Shown here piece after piece: positions 52,251 to 61,812 of a stretch of 64,000 bases of DNA (position 1 is its first letter; every line of letters starts with the position of its first letter). This DNA is from Acidobacteriota bacterium (GTDB lineage: Bacteria > Acidobacteriota > Terriglobia > Bryobacterales > Bryobacteraceae): the NCBI GenBank assembly GCA_029776225.1, contig JAKOTR010000098.1, positions 1-64,000 of the forward strand, read 5' to 3'. Below the pieces are notes generated by a model that did not search any database, had not been told where the DNA came from, and was given only the letters and a program-made list of their open reading frames with translations. The translations under genes were made by a program, and so were the position numbers.

Positions 52251-54341
52251 ATGCCGCTGCCCGAAGACGATCGCATTGACGCCATCAGCCAACGCATGGA
52301 CGCCATTAGCGAGGCTCTGGCGCGGCTTCATCGGCGACAGCAGGAACTGGAAGCGCGGCTGGAGCGGATCGAACACGCCCTCGGAGCTGCGCCCCCTCAA
52401 CCGGTCCTCCGGCCCGAACCCGCTGCCTCCGCTGCTTCTTCGCCTCCGCCGCCCGCCGCTGCTCCGCCCCCGCCCGCACCGGCCCTGTCCGCAGCGCCGC
52501 CGGCGCGCCCGCTCGAAACACGCATGGGCCTGACCTGGATCAACCGCGCCGGCGTAATCACGCTCATTCTCGGTGTTGCGTTCTTCTTCAAGTACGCCGT
52601 GGACAACCAGTGGATCGGCGAGGCGGGCCGGGTTGTGCTTGGGATTGTCAGCGGACTTGTCCTGCTCGGTATAGCCGATGCCTCCTGGCGCCGGCGGCAA
52701 CAGGTCTTTGCGCAAGGCATCTGCGGCGCAGGCATTGCGGTGCTCTATATTTCCTTCTACGCCGCGTTCGGATTCTATGGATTACTGCCGTTCGCTCTGG
52801 CCTTCGCGTTGATGGCCGTAAACACCGCGGCTGCCGGCGCCCTCGCGCTGCGCTACAACTCTCTGGCCATCGCGGTGCTTGGGCTGATCGGCGGCTACAT
52901 CACTCCGGTTGTGCTCTCCACGGGCCAGGACCGCCCCTGGGCGCTGTTCGGCTACGTTCTCCTGCTGGACTTGGGGGCGCTCGCGCTGGCGAGGACCCGC
53001 GGTTGGACGCGCATCGCCGCCCCGGCTTTTCTCGGCACGCTGTTGCTGTACTGGGCCTGGGCGTTCGAGTATCACCTGACCGACAAGACCGCCGCGGTGG
53101 TTTTCGCCCTGATCTTTTATGCGCTCTTCTTGGTCTTCAAGAACAGGCTGCTGTTTGCCGCCGCGCAGTTGAACGTGGTGGTGGCGCTACTCGCGGCGTC
53201 TGTCCCCGATCCGTTGCCGTTCCTGCCGCTTGCGGCCGCCGTCTCCGCAGTTGCCCTCGTCCTTGCCGATCGCTTACGGTGGGCAGGGGCGCCGATCGTC
53301 GCTTTCGCCGCGTTCTGGCTGCCCTACCTGGCAAACCACGTCGCCTTCAGAGAGCACAGCGCCGCCGGCCTGCTGTTTCTGCTTCTGACGCTCATCTTCC
53401 TGTTGTTCTTCTCCTGGGTGCCGTGGACCGTTCTGGCGCCGAACGCCGCCGTGTGCCGCCGGGACCTGGCCTTGACGGTACTCAACGCCGGTTTCTACTT
53501 CGCCGCATCGTACGACGTGCTCGCTCGGGGCTATGGCGCCTGGCTCGGGCTATTCGCCGTTGCCTTGGGAGCGCTGCACTTTGTGGCGGGGCTCCAAATG
53601 CGGCCGCACGAGCCGCGCGCGGCCCGGCTGTACATGGGTGTGGCGCTGGCGTTTCTGATCGTCGCAGTCCCGGTCGAGTTCACGGGATACCGCATCACGA
53701 TCGTGTGGGCGCTTCAGGCGGCGGCTCTGGCGTGGATCGGCGCCCGCACCGGCGAAAAGCGCACTATCTCTCCCTCGCTGCTGGTTTTCGTGTTGGTGTT
53801 GGCGCGCCTGTTCACCGCCGATGCCAGCCTGTACTCGGGGGTGCAATCCTACACCGCATTCTGGAATGCACGGCTTCTGACGTTCGCGATTGCCGCGGCG
53901 GCGCTCTGGGTGACGGCCTGGTGGACGCGGGCGGGACCGGCCGCGCTCGCTCCCTATCTGGCCGGGCATTTCGTGATGCTCTGGGCGCTCGGGGCCGAAG
54001 TAATCGGCCTGGTAAACCGCAGCGTAGCGCCGCAGGATCTCCAGAACGCCCGCAGCACCGCCATTTCGATTCTGATGGCGCTTTACGCGGTGCTGCTGGT
54101 GGGGTTGGGCGTTGCCGGGCGTTCCGCCCTGAACCGCATTCTCGGCCTCGGGCTTATCGGCGTGGTGGTGCTCAAGCTCTATCTGTACGACGTCTGGCTG
54201 ATCAGCCGCGGCATGTACCGCGTCGCGGCGTTTGCGGGGCTTGGCATCCTGCTGATCGTCACTTCCTACTTGTACTCGCGCTACCGGGGCTCGATTGACG
54301 CCTGGTGGCGCGACGAAAGCAATAGCGGAACCGGGCGCTGA
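52251..54341 (+). CDS. DUF2339 multi-pass membrane protein
   Basis: A 696-residue protein. An N-terminal coiled coil (residues 5-45, ARLHRRQQELEARLERIEHA) and a Pro/Ala-rich linker precede about 18-20 membrane helices. The first conserved block is WINRAGVITLILGVAFFFKYAVDNQWIG (shown in two parts around residue 97), then GLIGGYITPVVLSTGQ, the DUF2339 signature. DUF2339 proteins are common and of unknown function; envelope integrity or transport has been suggested. A single ATG start matches the family. Confidence 0.85.
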   Translation: MPLPEDDRIDAISQRMDAISEALARLHRRQQELEARLERIEHALGAAPPQPVLRPEPAASAASSPPPPAAAPPPPAPALSAAPPARPLETRMGLTWINRAGVITLILGVAFFFKYAVDNQWIGEAGRVVLGIVSGLVLLGIADASWRRRQQVFAQGICGAGIAVLYISFYAAFGFYGLLPFALAFALMAVNTAAAGALALRYNSLAIAVLGLIGGYITPVVLSTGQDRPWALFGYVLLLDLGALALARTRGWTRIAAPAFLGTLLLYWAWAFEYHLTDKTAAVVFALIFYALFLVFKNRLLFAAAQLNVVVALLAASVPDPLPFLPLAAAVSAVALVLADRLRWAGAPIVAFAAFWLPYLANHVAFREHSAAGLLFLLLTLIFLLFFSWVPWTVLAPNAAVCRRDLALTVLNAGFYFAASYDVLARGYGAWLGLFAVALGALHFVAGLQMRPHEPRAARLYMGVALAFLIVAVPVEFTGYRITIVWALQAAALAWIGARTGEKRTISPSLLVFVLVLARLFTADASLYSGVQSYTAFWNARLLTFAIAAAALWVTAWWTRAGPAALAPYLAGHFVMLWALGAEVIGLVNRSVAPQDLQNARSTAISILMALYAVLLVGLGVAGRSALNRILGLGLIGVVVLKLYLYDVWLISRGMYRVAAFAGLGILLIVTSYLYSRYRGSIDAWWRDESNSGTGR

Positions 54342-54388
54342 CGCCGGGAGCGGTTCGGGTATGATAAGGCTTGCACGGGGTAACAGAT

Positions 54389-55015
54389 ATGAAACGCGTT
54401 TATTCATTGATTGGCTGTGTTCCGCTGCTGCTGATGATGGCGGGCTGTTCGGAGGGTACGAAGCCGGTGGCGTCCGAGCCGAAGGAGCCCGAACCGCCGC
54501 CCGAAGCAGTCACGGCACAGCAAGCCTTCCACCAGATGTACATCATCGCCCGCAGTTGGGCTCCGGACGCCAAGCCGCTCCGCATGGCCAGTCTGGATCT
54601 CCAGGAGATCAAGAGCGAGGGCGGAAAGGCGGGCGCCTGGGAGTGCACCTTTGTCAGCGAGCAGAGGCGGCGCGCGCGGCGCTACACTTACTCCGTCGTT
54701 GAAACAACCTCGCCCATTCTGGCGAAGGGAGTTTCCGCGGGTTCCGAGGACAGTTGGGCGGGCGGCGGCCAGGCTAAGCCCTTTCTCGTGCAGGCCTTCA
54801 AAACGGATTCCGTTGCCGCTTACGAAGTCGCGATGAAGCGGGGCGCCGATTACGCCAAAAAGAATCCAAACCTGCCCATCAAGTTCCTGCTCGAACAAAC
54901 CAGCCGATTTCCCAACCCGGCATGGCGGGTATTCTGGGGCGAGTCTGTGTCGACGAGCGGCTACTCGATCTTCGTGGACGCCAGCGACGGCTCATACCTG
55001 GCGACGTCCCGGTAG
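54389..55015 (+). CDS. Lipoprotein of unknown function
   Basis: A 208-residue lipoprotein: signal peptide KRVYSLIGCVPLLLMMAGC with the lipobox MAGC, so the mature protein is lipid-anchored at Cys20. A Glu/Pro-rich tether follows, then a globular domain with FHQMYIIARSWAPDAKPLRM and WRVFWGESVSTSGYSIFVDA. It does not match a family I can name. The ATG at 54389 is favoured because it begins the signal peptide; a TTG 18 nt upstream is less likely. It converges with the nucleotide-sugar dehydrogenase. Confidence 0.75.
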   Translation: MKRVYSLIGCVPLLLMMAGCSEGTKPVASEPKEPEPPPEAVTAQQAFHQMYIIARSWAPDAKPLRMASLDLQEIKSEGGKAGAWECTFVSEQRRRARRYTYSVVETTSPILAKGVSAGSEDSWAGGGQAKPFLVQAFKTDSVAAYEVAMKRGADYAKKNPNLPIKFLLEQTSRFPNPAWRVFWGESVSTSGYSIFVDASDGSYLATSR

Positions 55016-55037
55016 GTCACGCCCGGCGGTAGGCGAG

Positions 55038-55068
55038 GCGCGGTCCGCTGCAGGAGTGCGGGCCGCGC
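55038..55068. terminator. Hairpin between convergent genes, possible terminator
   Basis: An 11-bp stem (55038-55048 with 55058-55068, one G-T pair) and 9-nt loop in the 72-bp space between two converging stops. It has no T tract on either side, so it may slow polymerase or protect 3' ends rather than be a classic terminator. Confidence 0.45.
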
Positions 55069-55087
55069 TCGAGCGGAAACCGTGCTG

Positions 55088-56416
55088 CTAGAGCCGGACT
55101 ATCTTTTCCGAGGTGTATCCCTTTAGCGCGTTGCGCGTGTCCACAATCAGCCGCGCCTGGTTGACTACCGCCGCGTAGTCAAACGCCGAGTGGTCGGTGA
55201 CGATCACCACGCAGTCGGCCTCCGCGGCCATCTTTACGGCGTCTTCCGCGCGCAAATCCAGGCCGTCGACCGAAACTCTGGGAATCAGCGGATCGCTGTA
55301 ACTCACGCGCGCCCCGCGCTTCTGCAACAGGTGCATGATGTCAAGCGCCGGCGATTCCCTGAGGTCGTCGATGTCCTTCTTGTAGGCCACGCCCATGATG
55401 TGCACATGCGATCCGCGCAGCGGCTTCGTGTGATCGTTCAGCGCGTTCTGCACCTTGTCGACCACGAACATCGGCATCGCGCCGTTGATGTAACCCGCCA
55501 GCTCGATGAACCGCGCCTCGATGCCGGCCTGCCGCGTCTTCCAGGAAAGATAGAAGGGATCGATCGGGATGCAGTGGCCGCCGAGTCCCGGCCCCGGATA
55601 GAAAGGCATGAAGCCGAACGGCTTGGTTGCGGCCGCGTCGATCACTTCCCACACGTTGATGCCCATGCGGTCGCACATCAGCGCCATCTCGTTCGCGAGG
55701 CCGATGTTGATCATCCGGAAGGTGTTCTCGAGCAGTTTCACCATCTCGGCCACCTTCGTGGAGCTGACCGGCACAACCCGTTCGAGCGCCTGTTCGTACA
55801 AGAGGGAACCGATGCGGGTGCATTCGGGCGTAATTCCGCCCACCACTTTGGGAATGTTTTTCGTCTGATACTTCGGGTTGCCCGGATCGACGCGCTCGGG
55901 CGAGAAACAGAGGAAGAAATCGCGGCCCACCTTCAAGCCCGACTTTTCCAGCATCGGCAGAACGAACTCGTCGGTGGTCCCCGGGTAGGTGGTGGATTCC
56001 AAAATGATCAGCATCCCCGGGTGGAGGTACTTTGCGATCTCCCGGCAAGCCGCGTCGATGTAACTCATGTCCGGATCCTTGGTCTTCCGGAGCGGCGTCG
56101 GGACGCAGATGTTGATGGTGTCCAGGTCCGCGACGGCGGCGAAATCCGTGGTTGCGGAGAGCCGCCGCTCTTTCACCAGCGGCCTGAGCGTCTCAACCGG
56201 TACATCCAGAACGTAAGACTCGCCAGAATTTACCGCGGCGACTTTGTTTTCGCCGACGTCGATGCCGGTCACCGTAAAGCCCGCCCGGGCGAACTCCACT
56301 CCCAACGGCAAGCCTACGTAACCCAGACCGACAATGCCCACCCGGGCCGTCCGGCTGCGTATCTTTTCCTCGAGCTGCTGCACGCGCGTTTTCGATTCGA
56401 TTCCTACCGTCTCCAC
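55088..56416 (-). CDS. Nucleotide sugar dehydrogenase (UDP-GlcNAc 6-dehydrogenase type, WbpA/WecC-like)
   Basis: A 442-residue enzyme. The NAD motif VGIVGLGYVGLPLGVEFA starts near residue 25. STTYPGTTDEFVLPML and FCFSPERVDPGNP follow, and GPGLGGHCIPIDPFYLSWK contains the catalytic Cys. The C-terminal UDP-binding domain shows VAYKKDIDDLRESPAL. It oxidises C6 of a UDP-hexose to a uronic acid for surface glycans. The GTG at 56416 lies 14 nt after the DapF-like stop, with GAGGGAGG before it. Last gene of a four-gene unit. Confidence 0.9.
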   Translation of the reverse strand: METVGIESKTRVQQLEEKIRSRTARVGIVGLGYVGLPLGVEFARAGFTVTGIDVGENKVAAVNSGESYVLDVPVETLRPLVKERRLSATTDFAAVADLDTINICVPTPLRKTKDPDMSYIDAACREIAKYLHPGMLIILESTTYPGTTDEFVLPMLEKSGLKVGRDFFLCFSPERVDPGNPKYQTKNIPKVVGGITPECTRIGSLLYEQALERVVPVSSTKVAEMVKLLENTFRMINIGLANEMALMCDRMGINVWEVIDAAATKPFGFMPFYPGPGLGGHCIPIDPFYLSWKTRQAGIEARFIELAGYINGAMPMFVVDKVQNALNDHTKPLRGSHVHIMGVAYKKDIDDLRESPALDIMHLLQKRGARVSYSDPLIPRVSVDGLDLRAEDAVKMAAEADCVVIVTDHSAFDYAAVVNQARLIVDTRNALKGYTSEKIVRL

Positions 56417-56429
56417 ACACCCTCCCTCG

Positions 56430-57239
56430 TCAGAAATAAAACTCGCCCCCGGCGACAATCTCGGCGGGTCCCGTAAGGTAAATCTCATCGTCCCAGCGGA
56501 TATCGATCGGTCCCGCCGGGGTAAGAATCCGGACCGGGCTCGAGGCCACGCCGCGCAGAATGGCCGCCGCGGCGGCGCCGGTCGATCCGGTGCCCGAACT
56601 CATCGTTTCGCCAACTCCGCGCTCGTAAAACCGCACTTCGAGCGTGTGTTCATCCACCGGCCGCACGAACGAAACATTCGTGCGGTTGGGGAAGAACGGG
56701 TGCGACTCGATTTCGGCTCCGAGCGCTCTCCAATCGAACTGAAAGCTGTCGACAAACACCGCGCACTGCGGATTGCCCACGTTGAGCGCCGTCACTTCGC
56801 GCGGTCCCGAGGCCAGCGGCAGCGGGAAGCGCAACTGCCCGTCCTCGACTTTCGGCAGGCCCATCCGCATTTCAAAAGAAAACGCCAGGCCGCGCCGCTC
56901 GATCAGGCGAAGATGTTTCACGCCCGCGCCGGTTGCAATGCGCACTTCTCCGCCCTCCACCATGCCGCTGTCGAGAAGAAACGCCGCCGCGCACCGGGTC
57001 CCGTTTCCCGAAATTTCGGCTTCGCTGCCGTCGGCGTTAAACAACCGGATTGACGCGTGGAATGCGGGCTCGCATTGCGGCGCGGGCTCCACCAGCACCC
57101 ATCCGTCGGCGCCTATGCCCGTGTGCCGGTCACAAATCGCCCGGGCGGCCTCCGGCAGGTTTTCGCCGGGACCGTCGCCCGCCCACGTGAGCAAAAAGTC
57201 ATTCCTGGCGCCGTGCGCTTTGGTAAAGGGAATCCTCAT
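56430..57239 (-). CDS. Diaminopimelate epimerase-like protein with Ser at the second catalytic Cys
   Basis: A 269-residue DapF-fold protein: start PFTKAHGARNDFLL, first half motif SGNGTRCAAAF (catalytic Cys present), GNPQCAVFV, and second half motif ERGVGETMSSGTGSTGAAAA. In DapF the second motif is ACGTGACA and its Cys is the other general acid/base. Here that position is Ser, and the neighbouring Cys/Ala are changed too. The enzyme may have altered or lost racemisation, or act on another substrate. The ATG at 57239 overlaps the GT39-like stop (ATGA). Confidence 0.85.
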   Translation of the reverse strand: MRIPFTKAHGARNDFLLTWAGDGPGENLPEAARAICDRHTGIGADGWVLVEPAPQCEPAFHASIRLFNADGSEAEISGNGTRCAAAFLLDSGMVEGGEVRIATGAGVKHLRLIERRGLAFSFEMRMGLPKVEDGQLRFPLPLASGPREVTALNVGNPQCAVFVDSFQFDWRALGAEIESHPFFPNRTNVSFVRPVDEHTLEVRFYERGVGETMSSGTGSTGAAAAAILRGVASSPVRILTPAGPIDIRWDDEIYLTGPAEIVAGGEFYF

Positions 57240-58822
57240 GATACCCGCCGGTAAATATTGATAACCGGCGCTCCTTTGACCGCGATCGTCTTGACACAAT
57301 CATATCGCGGGCCGGTTTTCCAAGTCCGCTCGATAGCGGTCGCCACCGCATCGCCCGACTGCACGACCGCCCACTGTTCCCATAGAAACAAGTCCGGGCG
57401 CAGTACCGCGGCGGTCCAGTGCAACTCGTTGCAATCGTTCAGGGTATCGCGCAGGGGAATGCCGGCCTGCTGGAAAATGGCGGTCAAATCGCCGAAGGAC
57501 GTGAAGAAGCCATCACCCGGCCGCCGGTGGGCGCGCAGGAATTCCGCTGCCTCGCGGGTCCAGGCGCGCCGCGCTTCCGAGTTTACCTGGCTCTCTTTCC
57601 AGCAGATCCAGTTTTCCGGCTGCGGCGCAAGCAGCCAGGGGGCGCTCGCGGCCAAGATCACCGCCACCACCGCGAATGTGCGCAGACGCGCCGGAACGAG
57701 AGAGACCAGCGCCCCGCCGGCAATCGCCAGCAGTGGCAGCGCCGCCATGGCGTAGCGCGTGTTGTAGTAACTGTTCGGCCACAGGTGCGGCAGGAAGATC
57801 GGCGTGCCCGAGGAGTAAATGCTCATGACGTAGAAGACCGGCGGCAGCGCCAGCAGCACGAGCGGCCAGAAGGCGCGCCGCACGGCCGCCGCCAGCGCTC
57901 CGGCTGCCGCGATCCACACCAGCGGAAGCCCCGCGAACACTACGACCGCCGACCGGAAGTAAAAGAATGCCTTTCCCCACTCGTGATCGCCCGGATAGGG
58001 CGCCATGCCCGCCTCCATCGCGCGCTGGTTGATCGCCTTGGCCGAATGAGGGCCGTTGTAAAACTCCAGCGCGTTGCCGAAATACCACCAGTTGTGCGCC
58101 AGCCACCAGAGCGGTCCCGCGGCGGCGATCAGGCTGAAGATCAGCGGCGCAAGCCACCGGCGCCGCTTCGAGGCCAGCAGGAAATACACCGCCGTAAACG
58201 GGATTACGAACCACCCTTCGTAACGTGTCAAAGATCCCGCCAGCGCTGCCACGCCCGCCGCGGCCGCGCACCACAACGATTGCTCCTGCTGGTACCGCAC
58301 GGTGAAGTACAGCAAGGCCGCCAGCGCCGCCAGGAACACCGCTTCGGTCATCGGCAGCGATTGCAGGTAGAGCAGATTCGGATTGAGCGCCACCAACAGG
58401 CACGCCGCCACCGCCGCTGCCCCGCTCGCAAACACGCGCCGCGCCGCGAGAAACAGGAAGATGCCGCCCAGCACGAAGCACAGACCCGAAGGAATCGCGC
58501 CCGCCAGACCGGTCTGCCACATCCAGTCGTTCCGCACGAAGGGAACCATGAGCAAGTGCGGCAGCGGCAGCCACACCGTGCCGATCTGCTCCCATCCGGG
58601 CGTACGGGAATCGATGATGCGGCGGGCGATGTTGACGTGGGCCGCGGCGTCGCCGTAGCACAACAGCTCGCCCCGGGAGTAGAAAAACGCGATGGCAGCC
58701 ACGCTCAGAGCGCCAAGCGCCAGCGCCAAAGCCGTCACAGGCAACGCTGCGGCGAGGCGGGATTTCGTTTTTTTACGCCGGCTAAAATCCTGTAAATTTT
58801 TGAAATTCTTCGAACCGCTCAT
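57236..58822 (-). CDS. GT39/PMT-like membrane glycosyltransferase
   Basis: A 528-residue protein with about 11 membrane helices. After the first helix the loop GELLCYGDAAAHVNIARRII contains the acidic residue pair expected of GT-C enzymes, and NLLYLQSLPMTEAVFLAALA follows. The last 120 residues are a soluble periplasmic domain (RRPGDGFFTSFGDLTAIFQ). It probably moves a sugar from a polyprenyl-phosphate donor to a surface target. Its start overlaps the PfkB gene end by 41 nt and its stop overlaps dapF-like by 4 nt, so the genes are one operon. Confidence 0.8.
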   Translation of the reverse strand: MSGSKNFKNLQDFSRRKKTKSRLAAALPVTALALALGALSVAAIAFFYSRGELLCYGDAAAHVNIARRIIDSRTPGWEQIGTVWLPLPHLLMVPFVRNDWMWQTGLAGAIPSGLCFVLGGIFLFLAARRVFASGAAAVAACLLVALNPNLLYLQSLPMTEAVFLAALAALLYFTVRYQQEQSLWCAAAAGVAALAGSLTRYEGWFVIPFTAVYFLLASKRRRWLAPLIFSLIAAAGPLWWLAHNWWYFGNALEFYNGPHSAKAINQRAMEAGMAPYPGDHEWGKAFFYFRSAVVVFAGLPLVWIAAAGALAAAVRRAFWPLVLLALPPVFYVMSIYSSGTPIFLPHLWPNSYYNTRYAMAALPLLAIAGGALVSLVPARLRTFAVVAVILAASAPWLLAPQPENWICWKESQVNSEARRAWTREAAEFLRAHRRPGDGFFTSFGDLTAIFQQAGIPLRDTLNDCNELHWTAAVLRPDLFLWEQWAVVQSGDAVATAIERTWKTGPRYDCVKTIAVKGAPVINIYRRVS

Positions 58823-59699
58823 CGATCTCCGCGCGCGTCAGCGTCCGGAACCGCTCCACGCCGAACTGCTCGCAGCAGAAGCTGCCCATCACCGACCCGT
58901 AGATCACGGCGCGCCGGAGCTCACGCGGGTCGGCGCGGTCTTCCCGCAGATCGATGTTGCAACCAGCCAGGTATCCGAAGAAGCCGCCGGCGAAGGAATC
59001 GCCCGCGCCTGTCGGGTCGAGCACTTTGTCGAGCAGGTATGCCGGCGCCACAAAGTGCCCGTCGCGGCGGAACAGGATGGCGCCGTACTCGCCGCGCTTC
59101 ACGATCAGCGTGTGCGGCCCCATGTCCAGAATCGTCTCGGCCGCGCGGCGCAGGTTGTAGTGGCCGGAAAGCTGGCGCGCCTCGCCATCGTTGATCAGCA
59201 GGCAGTCCCATTCCCTCAGCGCCGCCAGCAGCTCGTCGCGCGCATTGCTGATCCAGTAATTCATCGTGTCGCCGCCCACCAGGCGCAAGCCGTTCATTTG
59301 CGCGCGCACGCTCCGCTGCAAAGCCGGCTGGATGTTGCCCAGGAACAGATAGGGATAGTTGCGGTAGTCTTCCGGTAGCTTGGGGTTGAAATTCGCGAAA
59401 ACGTTGAGGTCGGTCCGCAGCGTAGTGCGCTCGTTCATATCCTCCGAGTAAACGCCGGACCAAAAGAACGTTTTTCCGGGGGCGCGCTCAAGGCCGGTGA
59501 GGTCGATGCCCCGGCTCGCCAGAAACTCCTCGTCCTGCGGGCAGAAATCGTCTCCGACAACCGCGACAATAGCAGTCCGGGTGAAGTAACTGGCTGCCAG
59601 CGAGATGTACGTGCAGGCGCCGCCGAGCATCCGTTCCACGCGCCCGTGCGGCGTTTCCACACCGTCATAGGCTACCGAACCCACTACAACAAGCGACAT
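58782..59699 (-). CDS. PfkB family carbohydrate kinase
   Basis: A 305-residue kinase beginning SLVVVGSVAYDGVETPHG, with MLGGACTYISLAASYF and the catalytic DPTGAGDSFAGGFFGYLAG near residue 235. The GAGD motif is intact. The N-terminal block resembles adenosine/nucleoside or unknown-specificity sugar kinases of Acidobacteria. First gene of the four-gene glycan unit, so it may phosphorylate a sugar feeding nucleotide-sugar synthesis. The ATG at 59699 begins the conserved strand; an extension to 59753 was discarded. Confidence 0.85.
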   Translation of the reverse strand: MSLVVVGSVAYDGVETPHGRVERMLGGACTYISLAASYFTRTAIVAVVGDDFCPQDEEFLASRGIDLTGLERAPGKTFFWSGVYSEDMNERTTLRTDLNVFANFNPKLPEDYRNYPYLFLGNIQPALQRSVRAQMNGLRLVGGDTMNYWISNARDELLAALREWDCLLINDGEARQLSGHYNLRRAAETILDMGPHTLIVKRGEYGAILFRRDGHFVAPAYLLDKVLDPTGAGDSFAGGFFGYLAGCNIDLREDRADPRELRRAVIYGSVMGSFCCEQFGVERFRTLTRAEIDERFEEFQKFTGF

Positions 59700-59783
59700 G
59701 GTTCGATTGTAGCGAACGCTGGAGGCGCCGGACACGTGCGAAATTTTCTTCACTTTCTCCCCGGTTACAATGAAAGTTAGCCA

Positions 59784-60944
59784 ATGGGGACTTTCCGCCG
59801 TATCTGGCCGTTTCTGCCCGAGGTCGGCGTACTAATTCTTGCAGTCTGGGCTCAACTGCAATTCCGCTGGTGGCTGTTGGAATCGGCGGCTGCGCGGCGG
59901 ACGCCGTGGCTGCGCCGCGCGCTGAACCTCGGCGCGGTCCTGGTGATTGCGTGGCTGCTGTTCGGATTCCTTTCCAGCTTTCCCGCCGCGTACACCCGCC
60001 TGCCGAACTCGTGGGCCCTCTACTGGGTGCGCGGGGGAGCGCTCGCCTGGGCGGTAGCCTCGATCGGCGCTTGCATCCTCCTCCGGTTCTGGCGCAGCGT
60101 GCCGAAATTTAACACCGAACGGCGGGGATTTTTGCGCGCCACTGGGAACCTGGTTGTCGCGGCGCCGTTCGCAACCGTGGGTTTCGGCATCATCCAGCGC
60201 GATAACATCCGTGTACGGGAGATCGACATTCCCATCCCGAACCTTCCGAAGGACCTTCAGGGACTGAGGCTGGTGCAGCTTAGCGACATCCACCTCAGTC
60301 CCTTCCTCAGCGAAAAGGATCTGGCGCGCGCCATCGAGATGGCAAACGATCTCCGGGCGCATCTGGCGCTTGTGACCGGCGACCTCATTACTGCTCAGGG
60401 TGACCCGCTGGACGCCTGTCTGCGCCAGCTCGCCCGGCTGCGCGCCGACGCCGGCGTCCTGGGCTGTCTCGGCAACCACGAGATTTACGCGCGCGCGGAG
60501 GCGGAGACCACCTGGAAGGGCGCGCGGCTCGGTTTGACCTTTCTCCGCCAGCAGGCCCGCCTGCTGCGCTTCGGCGATGCCGCGTTGAACGTCGCCGGAG
60601 TGGATTACCAGCGCAGGGGCCGGCGTTATCTGGTGGGCGCTGAAAAACTGCTGAGCCCCGGCGCGGTCAACGTCCTTTTGTCGCACAACCCTGACGTCTT
60701 CGACGTCGCCGCCCGCCAGGGGTACGACCTGACCATCGCCGGCCATACGCACGGCGGCCAGGTCACCGTCGAGATCCTTCATCAGACACTGAACGTGGCC
60801 CGATTCTACACGCCCTATGTCTACGGCCTGTACCGCAAGGGTCCGTCGGCGATCTGGGTGACCCGCGGAATCGGCACCGTGGGCATGCCGGCGCGAATCG
60901 GCGCTCCCCCCGAGGTGGCTCTCTTACGTCTGTGCGCTACCTGA
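59784..60944 (+). CDS. Membrane-anchored metallophosphoesterase (YkuE-like)
   Basis: A 386-residue protein. Four N-terminal membrane helices (residues 10-110) are followed by an RRGFLRATGNLVVAA segment and a calcineurin-like domain: QLSDIHLSPFL, VTGDLITAQGDP, GCLGNHEIYA, LLSHNPDVF, GHTHGGQV. These give all dinuclear metal ligands. Likely a phosphodiesterase acting on lipids or cell-wall precursors at the membrane, as for YkuE/YaeI. Its end overlaps the next phosphoesterase gene by 13 nt. Confidence 0.88.
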   Translation: MGTFRRIWPFLPEVGVLILAVWAQLQFRWWLLESAAARRTPWLRRALNLGAVLVIAWLLFGFLSSFPAAYTRLPNSWALYWVRGGALAWAVASIGACILLRFWRSVPKFNTERRGFLRATGNLVVAAPFATVGFGIIQRDNIRVREIDIPIPNLPKDLQGLRLVQLSDIHLSPFLSEKDLARAIEMANDLRAHLALVTGDLITAQGDPLDACLRQLARLRADAGVLGCLGNHEIYARAEAETTWKGARLGLTFLRQQARLLRFGDAALNVAGVDYQRRGRRYLVGAEKLLSPGAVNVLLSHNPDVFDVAARQGYDLTIAGHTHGGQVTVEILHQTLNVARFYTPYVYGLYRKGPSAIWVTRGIGTVGMPARIGAPPEVALLRLCAT

Positions 60945-61672
60945 TCCTCAGCGACATTCACGGCAACTGGGAGGCGCTCGAAGCCGTCCTCCGCGACGCC
61001 GGTTCGGACTTCGACGAGATCCTCTGCTGCGGCGATCTGGTCGGCTACGGAGCGGACCCGAACCGCGTGGTCGATTGGGCCCGCAGCCGCGTGAAGACCG
61101 TGGTGCGGGGCAATCACGACAAGGCCTGCGCCGGGCTGGACGGCCTGGAATGGTTCAATCCGGCGGCGCGCGACGCCGCCCTCTGGACCCGCCAGACCCT
61201 CACTTCCCGGAACCTCGAATTCTTGCGGAGGCTGCCGCAAGGGCCGGTGGCGATGGATTCCTTTCAGCTCCTTCACGGCTCCCCGCTCGACGAGGACGAA
61301 TACCTCGTTTCCACCTTCGCCGTGGCGCAGATTGTCGACTACCTGGAACGGCCGATTTCCTTTTTCGGCCACACGCATTTGCAGGGAGGCTTTCTCTGCT
61401 ACCGCAACTCTGTCAAGCGGCTCGACAGGCCTCACCTCGGCGAAACGAGGCGCATCATCGAGCTTGAGCACAACCCGTTCTATCTCATCAATCCCGGCTC
61501 GGTCGGCCAACCCCGGGACGGCGATCCGCGCGCCGCATACCTCGCCTACGACAGCGAGAACCGCCTCGTCGAGTTCCGCCGCGTGCCTTACGATGTGCGC
61601 AAGTCGCAAGAGAAAATCAGGGGAGCCGGGCTGCCCGCTCTTTTGGCGGACCGTCTCGAATTAGGAAGTTGA
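60932..61672 (+). CDS. Soluble metallophosphoesterase (ApaH/YfcE-like)
   Basis: A 246-residue calcineurin-like protein: LILSDIHGNWEALEAVL, CCGDLVGYGADP, VRGNHDKAC, LLHGSPL and FFGHTHLQGGF. The pattern fits the YfcE/serine-threonine phosphatase-like group, perhaps a nucleotide or phosphoprotein phosphatase. The start is GTG, overlapping the previous gene by 13 nt, so the two are coupled. No regulatory domain is fused to it. Confidence 0.9.
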   Translation: MRYLILSDIHGNWEALEAVLRDAGSDFDEILCCGDLVGYGADPNRVVDWARSRVKTVVRGNHDKACAGLDGLEWFNPAARDAALWTRQTLTSRNLEFLRRLPQGPVAMDSFQLLHGSPLDEDEYLVSTFAVAQIVDYLERPISFFGHTHLQGGFLCYRNSVKRLDRPHLGETRRIIELEHNPFYLINPGSVGQPRDGDPRAAYLAYDSENRLVEFRRVPYDVRKSQEKIRGAGLPALLADRLELGS

Positions 61673-61812
61673 GCAGCGGTTTGGCCTGTTTGAGCAGGCC
61701 GTGTTCCTGCAATCCGGGCTCGAGTATTGCCACACGCCCCTGCGGTGGCGCGGGAGGCATGTTTGACCCCCTCCGTGTTATACTTCGGCAAACTCGGTTG
61801 GATGGAGGTTGT

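Noticed and set aside
57236-58822. Later start for the GT39-like gene to avoid the 41-nt overlap
   Set aside because: No good alternative start codon precedes the first membrane helix; the ATG at 58822 is kept.
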